Assembly (NCBI GenBank): GCA_963693285.1
Contig: OY848925.1
Location: forward strand, 5,124,932 to 5,188,931
Source: Xestospongia muta
Taxonomy: Eukaryota > Porifera > Demospongiae > Haplosclerida > Petrosiidae
Reading direction: 5' to 3'
DNA length: 64,000 bases
A model generated the notes under the pieces. That model was not told the origin of the DNA, ran no database searches, and was given only the letters and a program-made list of their open reading frames with translations. The translations under genes were made by a program, and so were the position numbers. Positions 37,101 through 48,097 of this stretch are shown here, one piece after another (positions within the stretch are counted from its first letter, which is position 1; each line of letters starts with the position of its first letter).

Positions 37101-39119
37101 GAAACTCCTTCTCCAACAAGTACTTCAACAGCTAGCGAAACTCCTTCTCCAACAAGTACTTCAACAGTTAGTGAAACTTCTTCTCCAAGTACTTCAATAG
37201 CTAGTGAAACTCCTTCTCCAACAAGTACTTCAACAACTAGTGAAACTCCTTCTCCAACAAGTACTTCAATAGCTAGTGAAACTCCTTCTCAAACAAGTAC
37301 TTCAACAGCTAGCGAAACTCCAGTTGCTCCAACAAGTATTATTAGAACTAGTATTATACTATCTCCATCACCATCATCTTCACCCTCACTTTTGTGTATC
37401 AATAATGCTGTACGTATCAACTCAGACAGAGTAGTAGAATGGTGTATAGAGGGAGATTGGAGTCCAGTCTGTTATGATTCCTTCTGGAATTATAAAGATG
37501 TTGTTGTCTTGTGTAAAGAACTTGGCTTAGAATGGAGTGGTAAGTTCATTGGAAGAATAAAGAAATAGTAACTTCATAATATTTTCATTACAGGAGCTTT
37601 TGTAGGATCAGCAGATACTTCAGGTTATGATCCAGCTAAAGTGGGCAATGTAAAATGTACTGGATCAGAGAACTCGCTTTCATCATGTGATTATGATACT
37701 TTAACACCTGGTCAATGTACTACTGGAAAGATAGCTACTGCATACTGTGTTGAAGGTAAGTATTAACTTACAATTAATTAATTATTAATTGTTTCTCTTG
37801 TTATTATTAGGAATATCTGATTGTTTGTCTTGTAATAAAACAGTAGCATGTGCCATAGATGGTATACTGAATGGAGACACTGCGTAAGTCTATATATTGT
37901 ATTATACACTGTGAGAGTATCCCACTTTTTATAGGACTATTACTGGATCAGTGTTGTCATGTACTGTCCAGTTCAATCCTGACTTAGTTGATCTCTCTAC
38001 CACTACAATGTGAGTTGTTTAATAATTTTTAAATTCTACAGAAAGACAAACAAAAGAGGAGACAACCTAATGATCAATTAATAGATATATTTTATAAATC
38101 GAGTTAAAGTGATTACGAAAAGACAATTATTAAATAACTAATTAAATTGTCCTATTATTTTTATTGATCTTTTCCACATTCTACAGTGATGAGTTTACAG
38201 AGATTCGCTACCTTACTGGAGAATCTACATTCTTGTTAGGTCAACTTGGTGTTATCACAAAGTAACCAGTAATAAAATGTATTCAAGATTTTATAAATGT
38301 CTATTATAGATATGATATCAGCACCACTAGACAACAATGTGTATCAGCATATGTCTTACCACAACATGGGTAAGTGAGTTATTATAACTGAAGGTTTTAA
38401 TAATAATAGTCTTATTAATTGTTGTTAATTTATTTTCTCTACTAGTGATCCAGTGGTTACACTTCAAGTGATAAATATTACTTCACTTGCCATATTGTAA
38501 GCTGTTATAGCTATTTCTAAATATAGTAACTACTTCTAATTTTAGATACCAAACTGTTGACGGCTTCTCTAAGGGTCTTGCTTTTAAAAATGATGATATA
38601 CACACACTGTAAGTGATGGTTACGGTCTTTACTCAAATGTTCATCCATTAATTAATCCCCCATTCATCCATTTATCTCTTCGTCCATCCATTATGTTAAC
38701 AAATAGAGAAATGGATGGGTATTCAACAGATAGATAGATAACAAGGAAAATGGACATACTGATGGATGGATATATTAGGAAGATCAGTGAATTGTCTTAT
38801 CATTTACTATCTCTATCTCTCTCTATTCAATAGTCTACTCTCACAAGAGTACTCCACTATATTCTATAATCCAGACATTAGTTGTTCATTCCAACATTTC
38901 TTGTACTGGTTGACTAAAGTACCAAGACTTGTACCACTGGAATGTAGGGATCCTGAACCTAGAGCAAAAAATACTATTGTCAATGTACCAGTTCATTGTC
39001 ATAGTCCATATACTTCATGTAGTGCTGTATTTGAGACTGATCCATCTGCTATTTCAGGCTATTATCCTGTTATTAATGCTGAAGGAGTAGTTACTGTAAT
39101 GCATTGTACTAAACCATGA
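31178..39119 (+). CDS. Leishmanolysin-type M8 protease mosaic, copy 2
   Basis: Paralogue of the preceding gene with an open frame through the protease. Signal peptide MKSTCIILSVLLLILLQ. Zinc site HELTHAFGFS (CAT at 32642); the third ligand is in AYSHWEGR, made correctly across 32958/33019; Met-turn region HETMIPYIS. Order: M8 protease, Cys-rich module, 6-nt microexon (34367-34372), Ala/Thr/Pro linker, somatomedin-B-like module (NCYCDITCYIYNDCCSD), short Ser/Thr repeat (about 34895-35090), one NIDO (35534-36300), long Ser/Thr/Pro repeat (36590-37340), SRCR, conserved C-terminal region ending in the 38834-39119 exon. The SMB module precedes NIDO here but follows it in copy 1. No transmembrane segment or GPI signal is obvious at the C-terminus, so secretion is likely. 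Substrate unknown. Confidence 0.82.
34895..35060 (+). repeat. 33-bp coding repeat in M8 copy 2
   Basis: Four to five copies of an 11-residue unit, TSTSSSLTPSA, in the linker before NIDO. It has no equivalent in copy 1. Confidence 0.9.
36840..37325 (+). repeat. 33-bp coding minisatellite in M8 copy 2 (mucin-like)
   Basis: About fourteen units of the type TSTASETPSP, sometimes one or two residues shorter. It sits in the same position as the 78-bp array of copy 1 but has a different unit. Confidence 0.9.
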
Positions 39120-39407
39120 GTAGTAGAATTTATATCATTTATGGAATTAGGAACATTGTATTTTCTTATTTTATAACTTCCACTTATTAATAAACAGTTT
39201 ATAATATAAATGACCTTTGCTTTGTCAGCATTATAACCTATGTACACTGTATGGTTTCCTTGTTATTTTACTAGTTACCACTATTCACAATGTATAGTGT
39301 GAATTACATGGAATTGTACTGCTGTTAACAAGTAGTCTGAGCACATTCTCTACTAAGGATTCTTCTTCTCTATCTGTAACATAGCCATTGATTTTACTGT
39401 CTGCGTG

Positions 39408-40618
39408 ATGGATCCCAAATTTCCTGACATCAATATACCTAAGACCAATATTGTGATCAATGCCTATAATATGGAAGTCTTACAAAAAGTGCTTGGAAGT
39501 GTTATGAAAAAGGAGAAAAGTGCTGACACAGCTGAAACTGATGAGGCAGAAAAGACTAAGACTGCACAAGAAGAAACAAAATCCCAAAGTGATGATTGGA
39601 GAGATATGCCAACCTGTGATATGGATTTAATGATAATATCATCATTTGGAGATGAGTGGGGTCCTTCTACTCATGTTGTCCCTAAACAACAAGACAATGC
39701 TACTGCTATGAATGGCAAGGTGGTAGCAGCTAGAAAGGAGTTAGAAACTATTATTGATCGATGTAGAAGACATAAAGGATTGTTCTTACAAGATGTATGT
39801 CCTGACTTTCCTGGAGCACAGCTTTCTAAAGATAACCACATAGGTAGGATGAAACAATTCCTTGACAAAAGTGAAAAAGAAGGAGGTTAGTGAGTCTGTT
39901 ACACTTTTATCTGACTTATCTACTTATCATTTCTTTAGCTATTATTTGGTATACTGGTAATGGAGAGAAGAACTCTGGTAACTGGTGTTTTAAAGATGGT
40001 GTCATCACCTTCCAGGATATCTTTGGTCTATATATGGATTGCTTTAGAGGAAAACGACTCACAATTGTCACTGATTGTAGCTATTCTGGTAACTGGAAGA
40101 ATGATTGTGTCAAAACTCTAGATGATCTTGGTATCCCATCTTGTGGACATCACACAAGAGAACAAGGAATATTGCTCAAAATTTTCTCGTCTTGTAGGTC
40201 AAATGAAGAGGCCACAGTTACAACTTTTATAAATGAAGCAGTGAACATTAATGAAAAGAAACAGTCACTTGCATTGAAAGCTCCTAGAAAGCTATCAACG
40301 GGACAAAACACAACACATGGTGACTTCAGACTAATTCGTTGCAATAATGCCACTGGGCCTTGTGAAAATCATTCTACATGGAAGAATTATCTGTTACCAG
40401 GTTATCGTGTATTTTTGTTACGTGGTAAAGACAGAGGCAGGAAAGTTTGGCACTATTTATTAGTTGATGAAGACAAATTGGATGCATATAATGCTTTATT
40501 CTCTGATGGCAGTAGACCTAGCATAGATTGTAGTAAATATGGCAAAGTGCTGTACTCTGGATGGGGAGAAGATCCTCCAGAAGATATTAAGCTTAAAACT
40601 GAAATGCGACAAACATAA
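39408..40618 (+). CDS. Caspase-like (clan CD fold) protein 1, His replaced by Asn
   Basis: First of a tandem family. Exons 39408-39885 and 39939-40618 give 385 residues. Start chosen at the ATG of MDPKFPDINIPKTN, conserved in paralogues. A short N-terminal tag and a charged linker precede the core: a predicted first strand DLMIISSFGDEW, then LFLQDVCPDFPGAQ, then WYTGNGEKNSGNWCF, then LTIVTDCSYSGNW. The last two resemble the His-Gly and Asp-Cys-x-Ser-Gly blocks of caspases and metacaspases, about 41 residues apart. Here the putative catalytic His is Asn (GNG), while the Cys is kept, so this copy may be inactive. A conserved C-terminal part has WHYLLVDEDKLDAYNALFS and SGWGEDPP. Fold assignment is inferred from motifs only. 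Confidence 0.7.
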
Positions 40619-41039
40619 TCTTGCTCCATATTGTAATGCACATAGTAATAATGTATGTTTATACCTCAATGTTTTGTTGTGTGATATTGTAATCGTCTAG
40701 AAATATGGAAATATGCACATGCACATTGTTGTAACCTGATCAGTTATTACTAAACTCAGTGGTCATATTTGACAAATAACTATCTTTGAATAAACACACA
40801 AATGATATATGAAATAAATAAGAGACAATAAAGACTGCTAATGCCACATACACCAAAATAACATGTGACCACTTAAAGAACTACAAACATAAACAGAATA
40901 TTAAATCTCAATTAATAATTCAGATATATACAATATTAACATGTTCATACAGTAACATATTACATCAACATATTTATACATTACAACACACATTAAATTC
41001 AAAATAAATCCAAAGATGTTGACTGACTACCATAGATAG
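40619..41039. other. Intergenic, AT-rich
   Basis: 3' flank of caspase-like gene 1. No feature that I can support. Confidence 0.5.
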
Positions 41040-41231
41040 AGGGTATATGTGGTCTATAAATATTCATAGAGTTATCAATGCTATAAATGTCTATAATATG
41101 CATGGAGTCTTATAGAAACAGGAAATGTGATGATGATTCGGAAGGTGATAAGAAATCTGAGGAGACTGCATGTCTTACCTCATCTCTCCGTTTTAGGGCA
41201 CAACCACTAAGATCTTTGCATCTTTGGTAAG
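41040..41231 (+). pseudogene. Relic of a caspase-like exon 1 (5' part)
   Basis: From about 41102 the sequence GAAACAGGAAAT, GATGATGA and GAGGAGACTGCA parallels the linker of caspase-like gene 5 (48178-48240), and the upstream bases resemble the 5' flank of that gene. No core domain follows. A weaker copy of the upstream part lies at about 45200-45330. Confidence 0.4.
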
Positions 41232-41329
41232 TAGAAAAGAATTGTAAGATCACTAGCCAAATACAGGTATTTTCCTTTACTTAAGAACTTCTCAGAGAGA
41301 GGTTATCCTTCTGGATATGAGTACATCCA

Positions 41330-41822
41330 TTCATGCATCATTTACACTAAAACATCCATCCATCAATGATCCATTTGTCCATCCATAGAGTTAACAAATA
41401 GAGAAATCAATGCATGGTCAAATGGATAGATAGATGATGAGGAAAATGGACATGCTGATGGATGGGCATTATATAAATGAATAATAGGAGGACCATCACT
41501 TACTAGATCTTATTAACCCTATATCTCTCTATTCAATAGTCTACTCTCACAAGAGTACTCCACTATATACTATAATCCAGACATAAGTTGTTCATTACAA
41601 CACTTCTTGTACTGGTTGACTAAAGTACCAAGTCTCGTACCACTGAGTGTAGAAGTGTTGAATTAGGAGCAAAAAATACTATAGTCAATATACCAGTTCA
41701 TTGTCATAGTCCATGTACTTCATGTAGTGCTGTATTTGAGATTGATCCATCTGCTATTTCAGGCTATTATCTTGTTATTAATGCTACTATAGTTACTGTA
41801 GTGTACTGTATTAAACAATGAT
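41330..41822 (+). pseudogene. Relic of M8 mosaic terminal exon (copy-2 type)
   Basis: 41540-41822 aligns with the last exon of M8 copy 2 (38834-39119), starting CTACTCTCACAAGAG. A small deletion near 41641 shifts the frame and gives an early stop. The preceding 200 bp match the last intron of copy 2 (GTTAACAAATAGAGAAAT). The 3' flank (GAGTTAGGAACATTGTATTT) also matches copy 2. No other M8 exons are present. Confidence 0.85.
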
Positions 41823-42075
41823 AGTAGTATTTATATCGTTTATAGAGTTAGGAACATTGTATTTTCTTAACTATATGTATTTATATATTACATTATACAT
41901 ACCTTTCACTTATTAACAACCAGTTTATAGATCTATATAAATAAGAAAATGACCCTTGCTTTGTCAGTAGTAACTATGTACACCATGTGGTTTCCTTGTT
42001 ATCACTATTCAGCACAATTCTCAGAATTGTAGAATAAACAAGTACTACTTGGAATTTATATTGCAACCTTTTACT

Positions 42076-42120
42076 TAGGCTCATACCCAAACGGAATGCC
42101 TCCTTCTTGGTATGAGACTA
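42076..42120. repeat. Short hairpin related to the one at 10681
   Basis: TTAGGCTCATACCCAA faces TTGGTATGAGACTA, an imperfect inverted repeat similar in arms and size to that at 10681-10730. Confidence 0.45.
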
Positions 42121-42223
42121 ATACCTTTAACTCTTAACAAATACTGATAGTATCTTGGCACTGCTTTTCTCATCGAGAAAGTTTTCTGTGACACAACCAT
42201 TAATTGACTCTGCTGTTTGTGTG

Positions 42224-43434
42224 ATGGATCCCAATTATCCTGAGATCAATATACCTAAGACCAATACTGTGATCAATGCCTATAATATGGAAGTATTACA
42301 GAAAGTGCTTGGAATGAAAGTAGGTAAAAATGCCAGCAAAGCTGAGTCTGGAGAAGCAGAAAAACCGAAAAATAGTCCACAAGAAGAAAATAAATCCATA
42401 AGTGATGACTGGAGACATATGTCTACTTGTGATATGGATTTAATGATAATATCATCATTTGGAGATGAGTGGGATCCTTCTATACAAGTTGTCCCTAAAC
42501 AACAAGATAATTCTATTAATGGCAAAGTGCTTGCAGAAAGAAAGGAAATAGAGAAAATTATTGACCGATGCAGACAAGACAAGGAAGTATATCTACAAGA
42601 CGTGTGCACTGATTTTCCTGGAGCACAGTTTTCTAGAGATGATCACATGGATAGAATAAAACAATTTTTAGAAAAATGCGAGAGAGAAGGAGGTTGGTAA
42701 ATTTGCATCACTTGCATATACTCTTTGGAATATTTGTAGTTATTATCTGGTACACTGGTCATGGAGAGAAGAACACTGGTAACTGGTGTTTTAAAGATGG
42801 TGTCATCACCTTCCAGGATATCTTTGGTCTATATATGGATTGCTTCAGAGGAAAACGACTGACAATTGTATGTGATTGTAGCTATTCTGGTAACTGGATC
42901 AACGATTGTGTCAAAACTCTAGATGACCTTGGCATTCCATCTTGTGGACATCACACAAGAGAACAAGGACTGCTGTTTAAGCTCTTTTGTTCTTGCAAAA
43001 GTGATGAAGAAGCCACTTTGCTGAATTATATTGATGAGGGTGTGACAAATGACAAATCGATCCTTTATTACTATTGCAAGAAACTAAAGTCAGGACAAAC
43101 TACTGCAGCCGGTGATTTTCGAAGAATTCGTTGTAGCAAGACAGCTGCTGAACCTTGTGAAATACATTCCACTTGGAAGGATCGTCTATTAACAGGATCT
43201 CGACTATTTTTGGTGCGTGGCACAGACAAAGGTAGGAAAGCCTGGCACTATTTATTAGTTGATGAAGACAAGTTGGATGCATATAATGCTTTATTCTCTT
43301 ATGGCAGTAGGCCAAAGCTTGATTGTGCTAAATATGGCAAAGTGCTTTACTCTGGATGGGGAGAAGATCCTCCAGAAGATATTGAGTGTAGAATCAAAAT
43401 GCAATTTCATTATGTTATTGATCCAGAACAATGA
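42224..43434 (+). CDS. Caspase-like protein 2
   Basis: Exons 42224-42692 and 42740-43434 give 387 residues. Both active-site-like blocks are intact: WYTGHGEKNTGNWCF and LTIVCDCSYSGNW. N-terminal tag MDPNYPEINIPKTN and first strand DLMIISSFGDEWDPS are conserved. The C-terminus extends to FHYVIDPEQ, as in copy 3 and unlike copies 1 and 4. The intron is 47 bp. It lies 400 bp downstream of the M8 exon relic, mirroring copy 1 behind M8 copy 2. Confidence 0.75.
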
Positions 43435-43808
43435 GAATTAATAATATACATGTATGTGATCTGTTTGTCTTCTTTTGTATCATTATTGAATAATCTTGCT
43501 TGTACTTATTATTAATTTTTTTAAAAATATCAACGCCATTGTTGATAATGCTGTGTCAACTTTGGATTATTTAACTATTAGATTCTACTTATTAATAACC
43601 AGTTTATCATGAAAAAATGACCTTTGCTTTGTCAACAGTAACTATATACACTGTGTGGTTTCTATGTTATTTTATTAGCTATCACTATTCTAAGAACACT
43701 GAGTGTGAATAACTTGGAATTTGTACTGCTTTTAACAAGTAGTACATTCCGTATTAAGAGTTCTTTTTTAACTCTTTATGTAACATAACTTGATTTACTG
43801 TTTGCGTG
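43435..43808. other. Spacer with shared 5' flank of the caspase-like genes
   Basis: 43590-43800 resembles the upstream regions of copy 1 (39180-39405) and copy 2 (from about 41940), including TGACCTTTGCTTTGTCA and TTTTAACAAGTAGT. Likely duplicated promoter. Confidence 0.55.
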
Positions 43809-45050
43809 ATGGATCCCAATTTTCCTGACATCAATATACCGAAGACCAATACTGTGATCAATGCCTATAATATGGAAGTCTTACAGAAAGTGCTTGGAAA
43901 GGCAATGGAAAAGGAGAAAAGTCATGACTCAGCTGAAATTAGTGAGTCTGGAGCAACAGAAAAACCTAAAATTAGTCCACAAAAAGAAACAAAATCTGAA
44001 AATGATTGGAGATATATGCCAATTTGTGATAAGGATTTAATGATAATATCATCATTTGGAGATGAGTGGGATCCTTCTATACAAGCAGTCCCAAAACAAC
44101 AAGATAATGCTACTGCTATGAATGGTAAGGTAGTGGCAGCTAGAAAGGAAATGGAGGCCATCATTGATCAATGTAGAGGAACCAAAACGTTGTTCCTACA
44201 AGATGTATGTCCTGACTTTCCTGGAGCACAACTCTGTAAAGATGATCTTACAGACAGAATCAAACAATTTCTCCAAAAATGTGAAAAGAATGGAGGTTAG
44301 TAAAAGCAGGCATATTATATATACACATTATTGAGTGAACTATCTTTTATAGCTGTCATCTGGTACACCGGTCATGGAGAAAAGAATACTGGTAACTGGT
44401 GTTTTAAAGATGGTGTCATCACCTTCCAGGATATCTTTGGTCTATATATGGATTGCTTCAGAGGAAAACAACTCACAATTGTTTCTGATTGTAGCTATTC
44501 TGGTAATTGGATCAAAGATTGTGTCAAAACTCTTGACGACATTGGTATTTCATCTTGTGGACATCACACAAAAGAACAAGGAATTTTGATAAAAGTTTTC
44601 TCATCTTGCAAATCTAAAGAAGAGGCCACAATTGCAGCTTTTATAAATGAAGCTGTAGCAATTGATGAGAAGAAGAAATGTTTAAATTTTTACTCTAAAG
44701 AACTATCAACAGGACAAAATACAGCATATGGTGACTTCATACAAATTCGTTGCAGTAAAGCCACTGAGCCATGTGAAATAAATTCTAAATGGAAGGATCG
44801 TTTCTTAGAAGGATCTCGACTATTTTTGTTACGTGGTGAAGACAGAGGCAGGAAAGCTTGGCACTATTTATTAGTTGATGAAGACAAGTTGGATGCTTAC
44901 AATGCTTTATTTTCTGATGGTAGTAGACCTAATATAAATTGTGATAAATATGGCAAAGTAGTGTACTCTGGATGGGGAGAAGATCCTCCAAAAGAAACTT
45001 TGCGTAAAATTAAATTACGATTTCATTCTGTTGTTGATCCAGAACAATGA
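43809..45050 (+). CDS. Caspase-like protein 3
   Basis: Exons 43809-44295 and 44353-45050 give 394 residues. WYTGHGEKNTGNWCF and LTIVSDCSYSGNW are intact. The linker between tag and core is slightly longer (SAEISESGATEKPK). C-terminus FHSVVDPEQ. Same phase-1 intron position as all family members. Confidence 0.75.
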
Positions 45051-45658
45051 AAGTTAAGAACATCATAGTTTGTGTGGTTTGTTTTCATCATTTTACATAA
45101 TCTAGCTTGTACATATAATTAATAATTTTTTTCAAAAATACCACTATTCATAATGCTATGTCAACCAATTCACAGAAGTCCATTACAATGGTACCTATTA
45201 TGCATCCTCTGTAGGTATACATAGAGTTGTCAATCAATGCTATTTTATCATATTCATAGACTACAATATAATATTTGGTGAAAAGGTTATACAAGGAAGT
45301 CTTACAAAAACAGGAAAATGTTATGATGTAAACCATGTGACAAGCTGTAATAATTATTCTCAGAATAGTATAATTTAGAATATACAAGCACTGCAACCTT
45401 TACTCTTAAGACGTACTATATACTAGGAAATTGCGAAAATATTTTGGTCGTAAAATTATAATTATTTCGAGAAAATTTTGTGTGACAATGACTTGCTTCA
45501 AATTTTGAAATTTTTAACCTCGATATTTTATTCGAATAGAATTCCCGGAAAAATAATATTCTATCGAAAAAATATTAGATATACGCTCTCGACACATTTA
45601 CCACCAAGAACTTTCCTTTTCTATAGCACAACTGTTGATTAATTTAGCTATATGTGTG
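45051..45658. other. Spacer before caspase-like gene 4
   Basis: Holds a weak relic of a family 5' region (45200-45330) and, at 45420-45600, a stretch richer in CpG than its surroundings, with tetramers such as TCGA and TCGT next to AAAATATT. No gene seen. Confidence 0.4.
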
Positions 45659-47852
45659 ATGGACCCCAAATTTCCTGATATCAATATACCTAAGACCAAA
45701 ATTGTGATCGATGACTATGATATGGAAGTCTTAAAGAAAATGGGACTTAGAACGGAAAAGGGGAAAGGTAATGACACAGCTAAGCCTGGCAAGTCTGGAA
45801 CAACAGAAAAACCTAAAATTAGTCCACAAGAAGAAACAAAGTCTGAAAATGATTGGAGACATATGCCGACCTGTGATATGGATTTAATGATAATATTATC
45901 ATTTGGAGATGAGTGGGATCCTTCAATACAAGTTGTCCCTAAACAACAAGATAATGTTACTGTTATGGATGGCAAGGTAGTGGCAGCTAGAAAGGAGTTA
46001 GAAGCTATAATTGATCGATGTAGAGGAGACAAAGGATTGTTCTTACAAGATGTATGTCCTGATTTTCCTGGAGCACAACTCTCTAAAGATGATCATATAG
46101 ATAGAATAAAACAATTTCTCCAAAAATGTGAAAAGGACGGAGGTCAGTAAAGCATGCACATTACAAATCTTTGTCATTAAGTAGTGCTTGGATGGTAGCA
46201 AAAAATGGCTGCCGCATATTATCACACAGATTAGCCTCAAACCTCATACAATAATCTTATAGACTTAGAAACACATATTTTCAAGTGTTTTCAAAGCCAT
46301 AGAGATATCTAGTTTATACTGCCAATGGTCAGGCTACTTGCCAGTTTTCTACTTTATCAAAATTGTTCTTCTAATTCTGAATTCTAATGTAATCTTATCT
46401 CAGACTCTCACTGACCCGCAAGATCTTTACTGAGTTAATGCTAAAATGAAAAAGTGTTCTGACTGAATTTCACCGTCATTCTTTGTGATTCAAAAACAAG
46501 TTATATATATGATATTTACTGTATAAAGCATACATACATTATATATAACATTGCTGCTTCACTTATACTTCTGTGTAGCATATTAGTAATGAACCCACTT
46601 TGCCTGATGCTTGCCTGTGCTTTAGCAAGATGTAATAACATTTTCAATTACCACTTCTATAAAAAATAACTTCAGCTGAATGACACAATATACAATTGTC
46701 AATTATGTTGTCATAAAGTCTTCTTATTTTATGTTCCTCAATATTGGTTTATAAGAAATCAAGACTAGGCCTAGTGATGATTAATGATTTATTATAACAA
46801 TAATTATGATATGGTTATATTCATTATCAAATTGAAGGGATTCTATGTGAACATTACAACTATGTCATCAGAATAACAAGATTACACAAATCTCAGCATA
46901 CAAAAATCACAACATAAGTAGCCAAATCTTCTTAAAGATAAGGAAGGATTGTTAGCTACAACTTAGTATTAAATATTGTGACAGTCTATGTACCAAGGAC
47001 TAATAAAAGACTATTACTGATTGGCTCCTTATGTAATGATGTTTTAATGAACTTGTGTGATCACTAATCCCAACTTTTTTCTTTTCTTTTTGGCATTTAA
47101 TTGCTACATCTAAAATGGTTTTTAATTTTATTACTTAATATACACTAATTGTTGATTCAACTATCTATTTCATAGTCCTTATCTGGTACACTGGTCATGG
47201 AGAAAAGAACACTGGTAACTGGTGTTTTAAAGATGGTGTCATCACCTTCCAGGATATTTTTGGTCTATATATGGATTGCTTTAGAGGAAAACGACTCACA
47301 ATTGTCTCTGATTGTAGCTATTCTGGTAACTGGAAGAATGATTGTGTCAACACTCTAGATGACATTGATATCCCATCTTGTGGACATCACACAAGAGAAC
47401 AAGGAATATTACTGAAAGTTTTTTCATCTTGCAAATCCAATGAAGAGGCTACAGTTACAACTTTCATAAACGAAGCTGTGAAAGTTAATGAAAAGAAGCA
47501 GTGTCTAACATTTTATGCTCCTAAAAAGCTCTCAACAGGACAAAACACAACACATGGTGACTTCAGACAAATTCGTTGCAGTAAAGTCACTGGGCCTTGT
47601 GAAATAAACTCTAAATGGAAGGATCATCTATTAGAAGGATCTCGACTATTTTTGGTACGTGGCTTAGACAGAGGTAGGAAAGCCTGGCACTATTTATTAG
47701 TTGATGAAGACAAGTTGGATGCATACAATGCTGTATTTTCTGATGGCAGTAGACCTAGATTTGATTGTACTAAATATGGCAAGGTGCTGCACTCTGGATG
47801 GGGAGAAGAACCTCCCAAAGATGTTCAGCTTAAAATGGATATGCGACAATAA
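45659..47852 (+). CDS. Caspase-like protein 4
   Basis: Exons 45659-46142 and 47176-47852 give 386 residues. WYTGHGEKNTGNWCF and LTIVSDCSYSGNW are intact. N-terminal tag varies (IVIDDYDMEVLKKMG). The intron is 1,033 bp, against 47-60 bp in most siblings, but phase and splice sites are normal. C-terminus ends KMDMRQ, like copy 1. If the long intron were not spliced, the protein would stop after the first exon. Confidence 0.72.
46143..47175 (+). other. Enlarged intron of caspase-like gene 4
   Basis: About 980 bp longer than the same intron elsewhere. AT-rich, without a clear open frame or terminal repeats that I can see. Probably an old insertion. Confidence 0.5.
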
Positions 47853-48097
47853 CATTTTTAAAGATATTGTAAATAATTAATTGTCCTTATCTATTCCTGA
47901 ATAATAGATTGAAATTTGTCTTTACATAATGGAATATGCAACTTATTAAATTCAAAGGCTTGAATTATAATTAGTATAAATATTACGTAATTTTTCACAT
48001 TCATGTATTCATAATGTTGTCTATATATAGCATTCTATTATATTCATAGTATACTACCTCTTACTTGTGAAGTTAAAGTTTATTAGAGCAAGCAACA
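47853..48097. other. Spacer and 5' region of caspase-like gene 5
   Basis: AT-rich. No feature beyond the flank shared with the relic at 41040. Confidence 0.4.

Noticed and set aside
46143..47175. Transposon gene in the enlarged intron
   Set aside because: No open frame, terminal repeat or target-site duplication that I could identify.
47271..47852. Caspase-like copy 4 as a shorter gene starting at the internal Met
   Set aside because: The upstream part of the same exon contains the conserved WYTGHG block with a proper acceptor, and exon 1 is intact 1 kb upstream.
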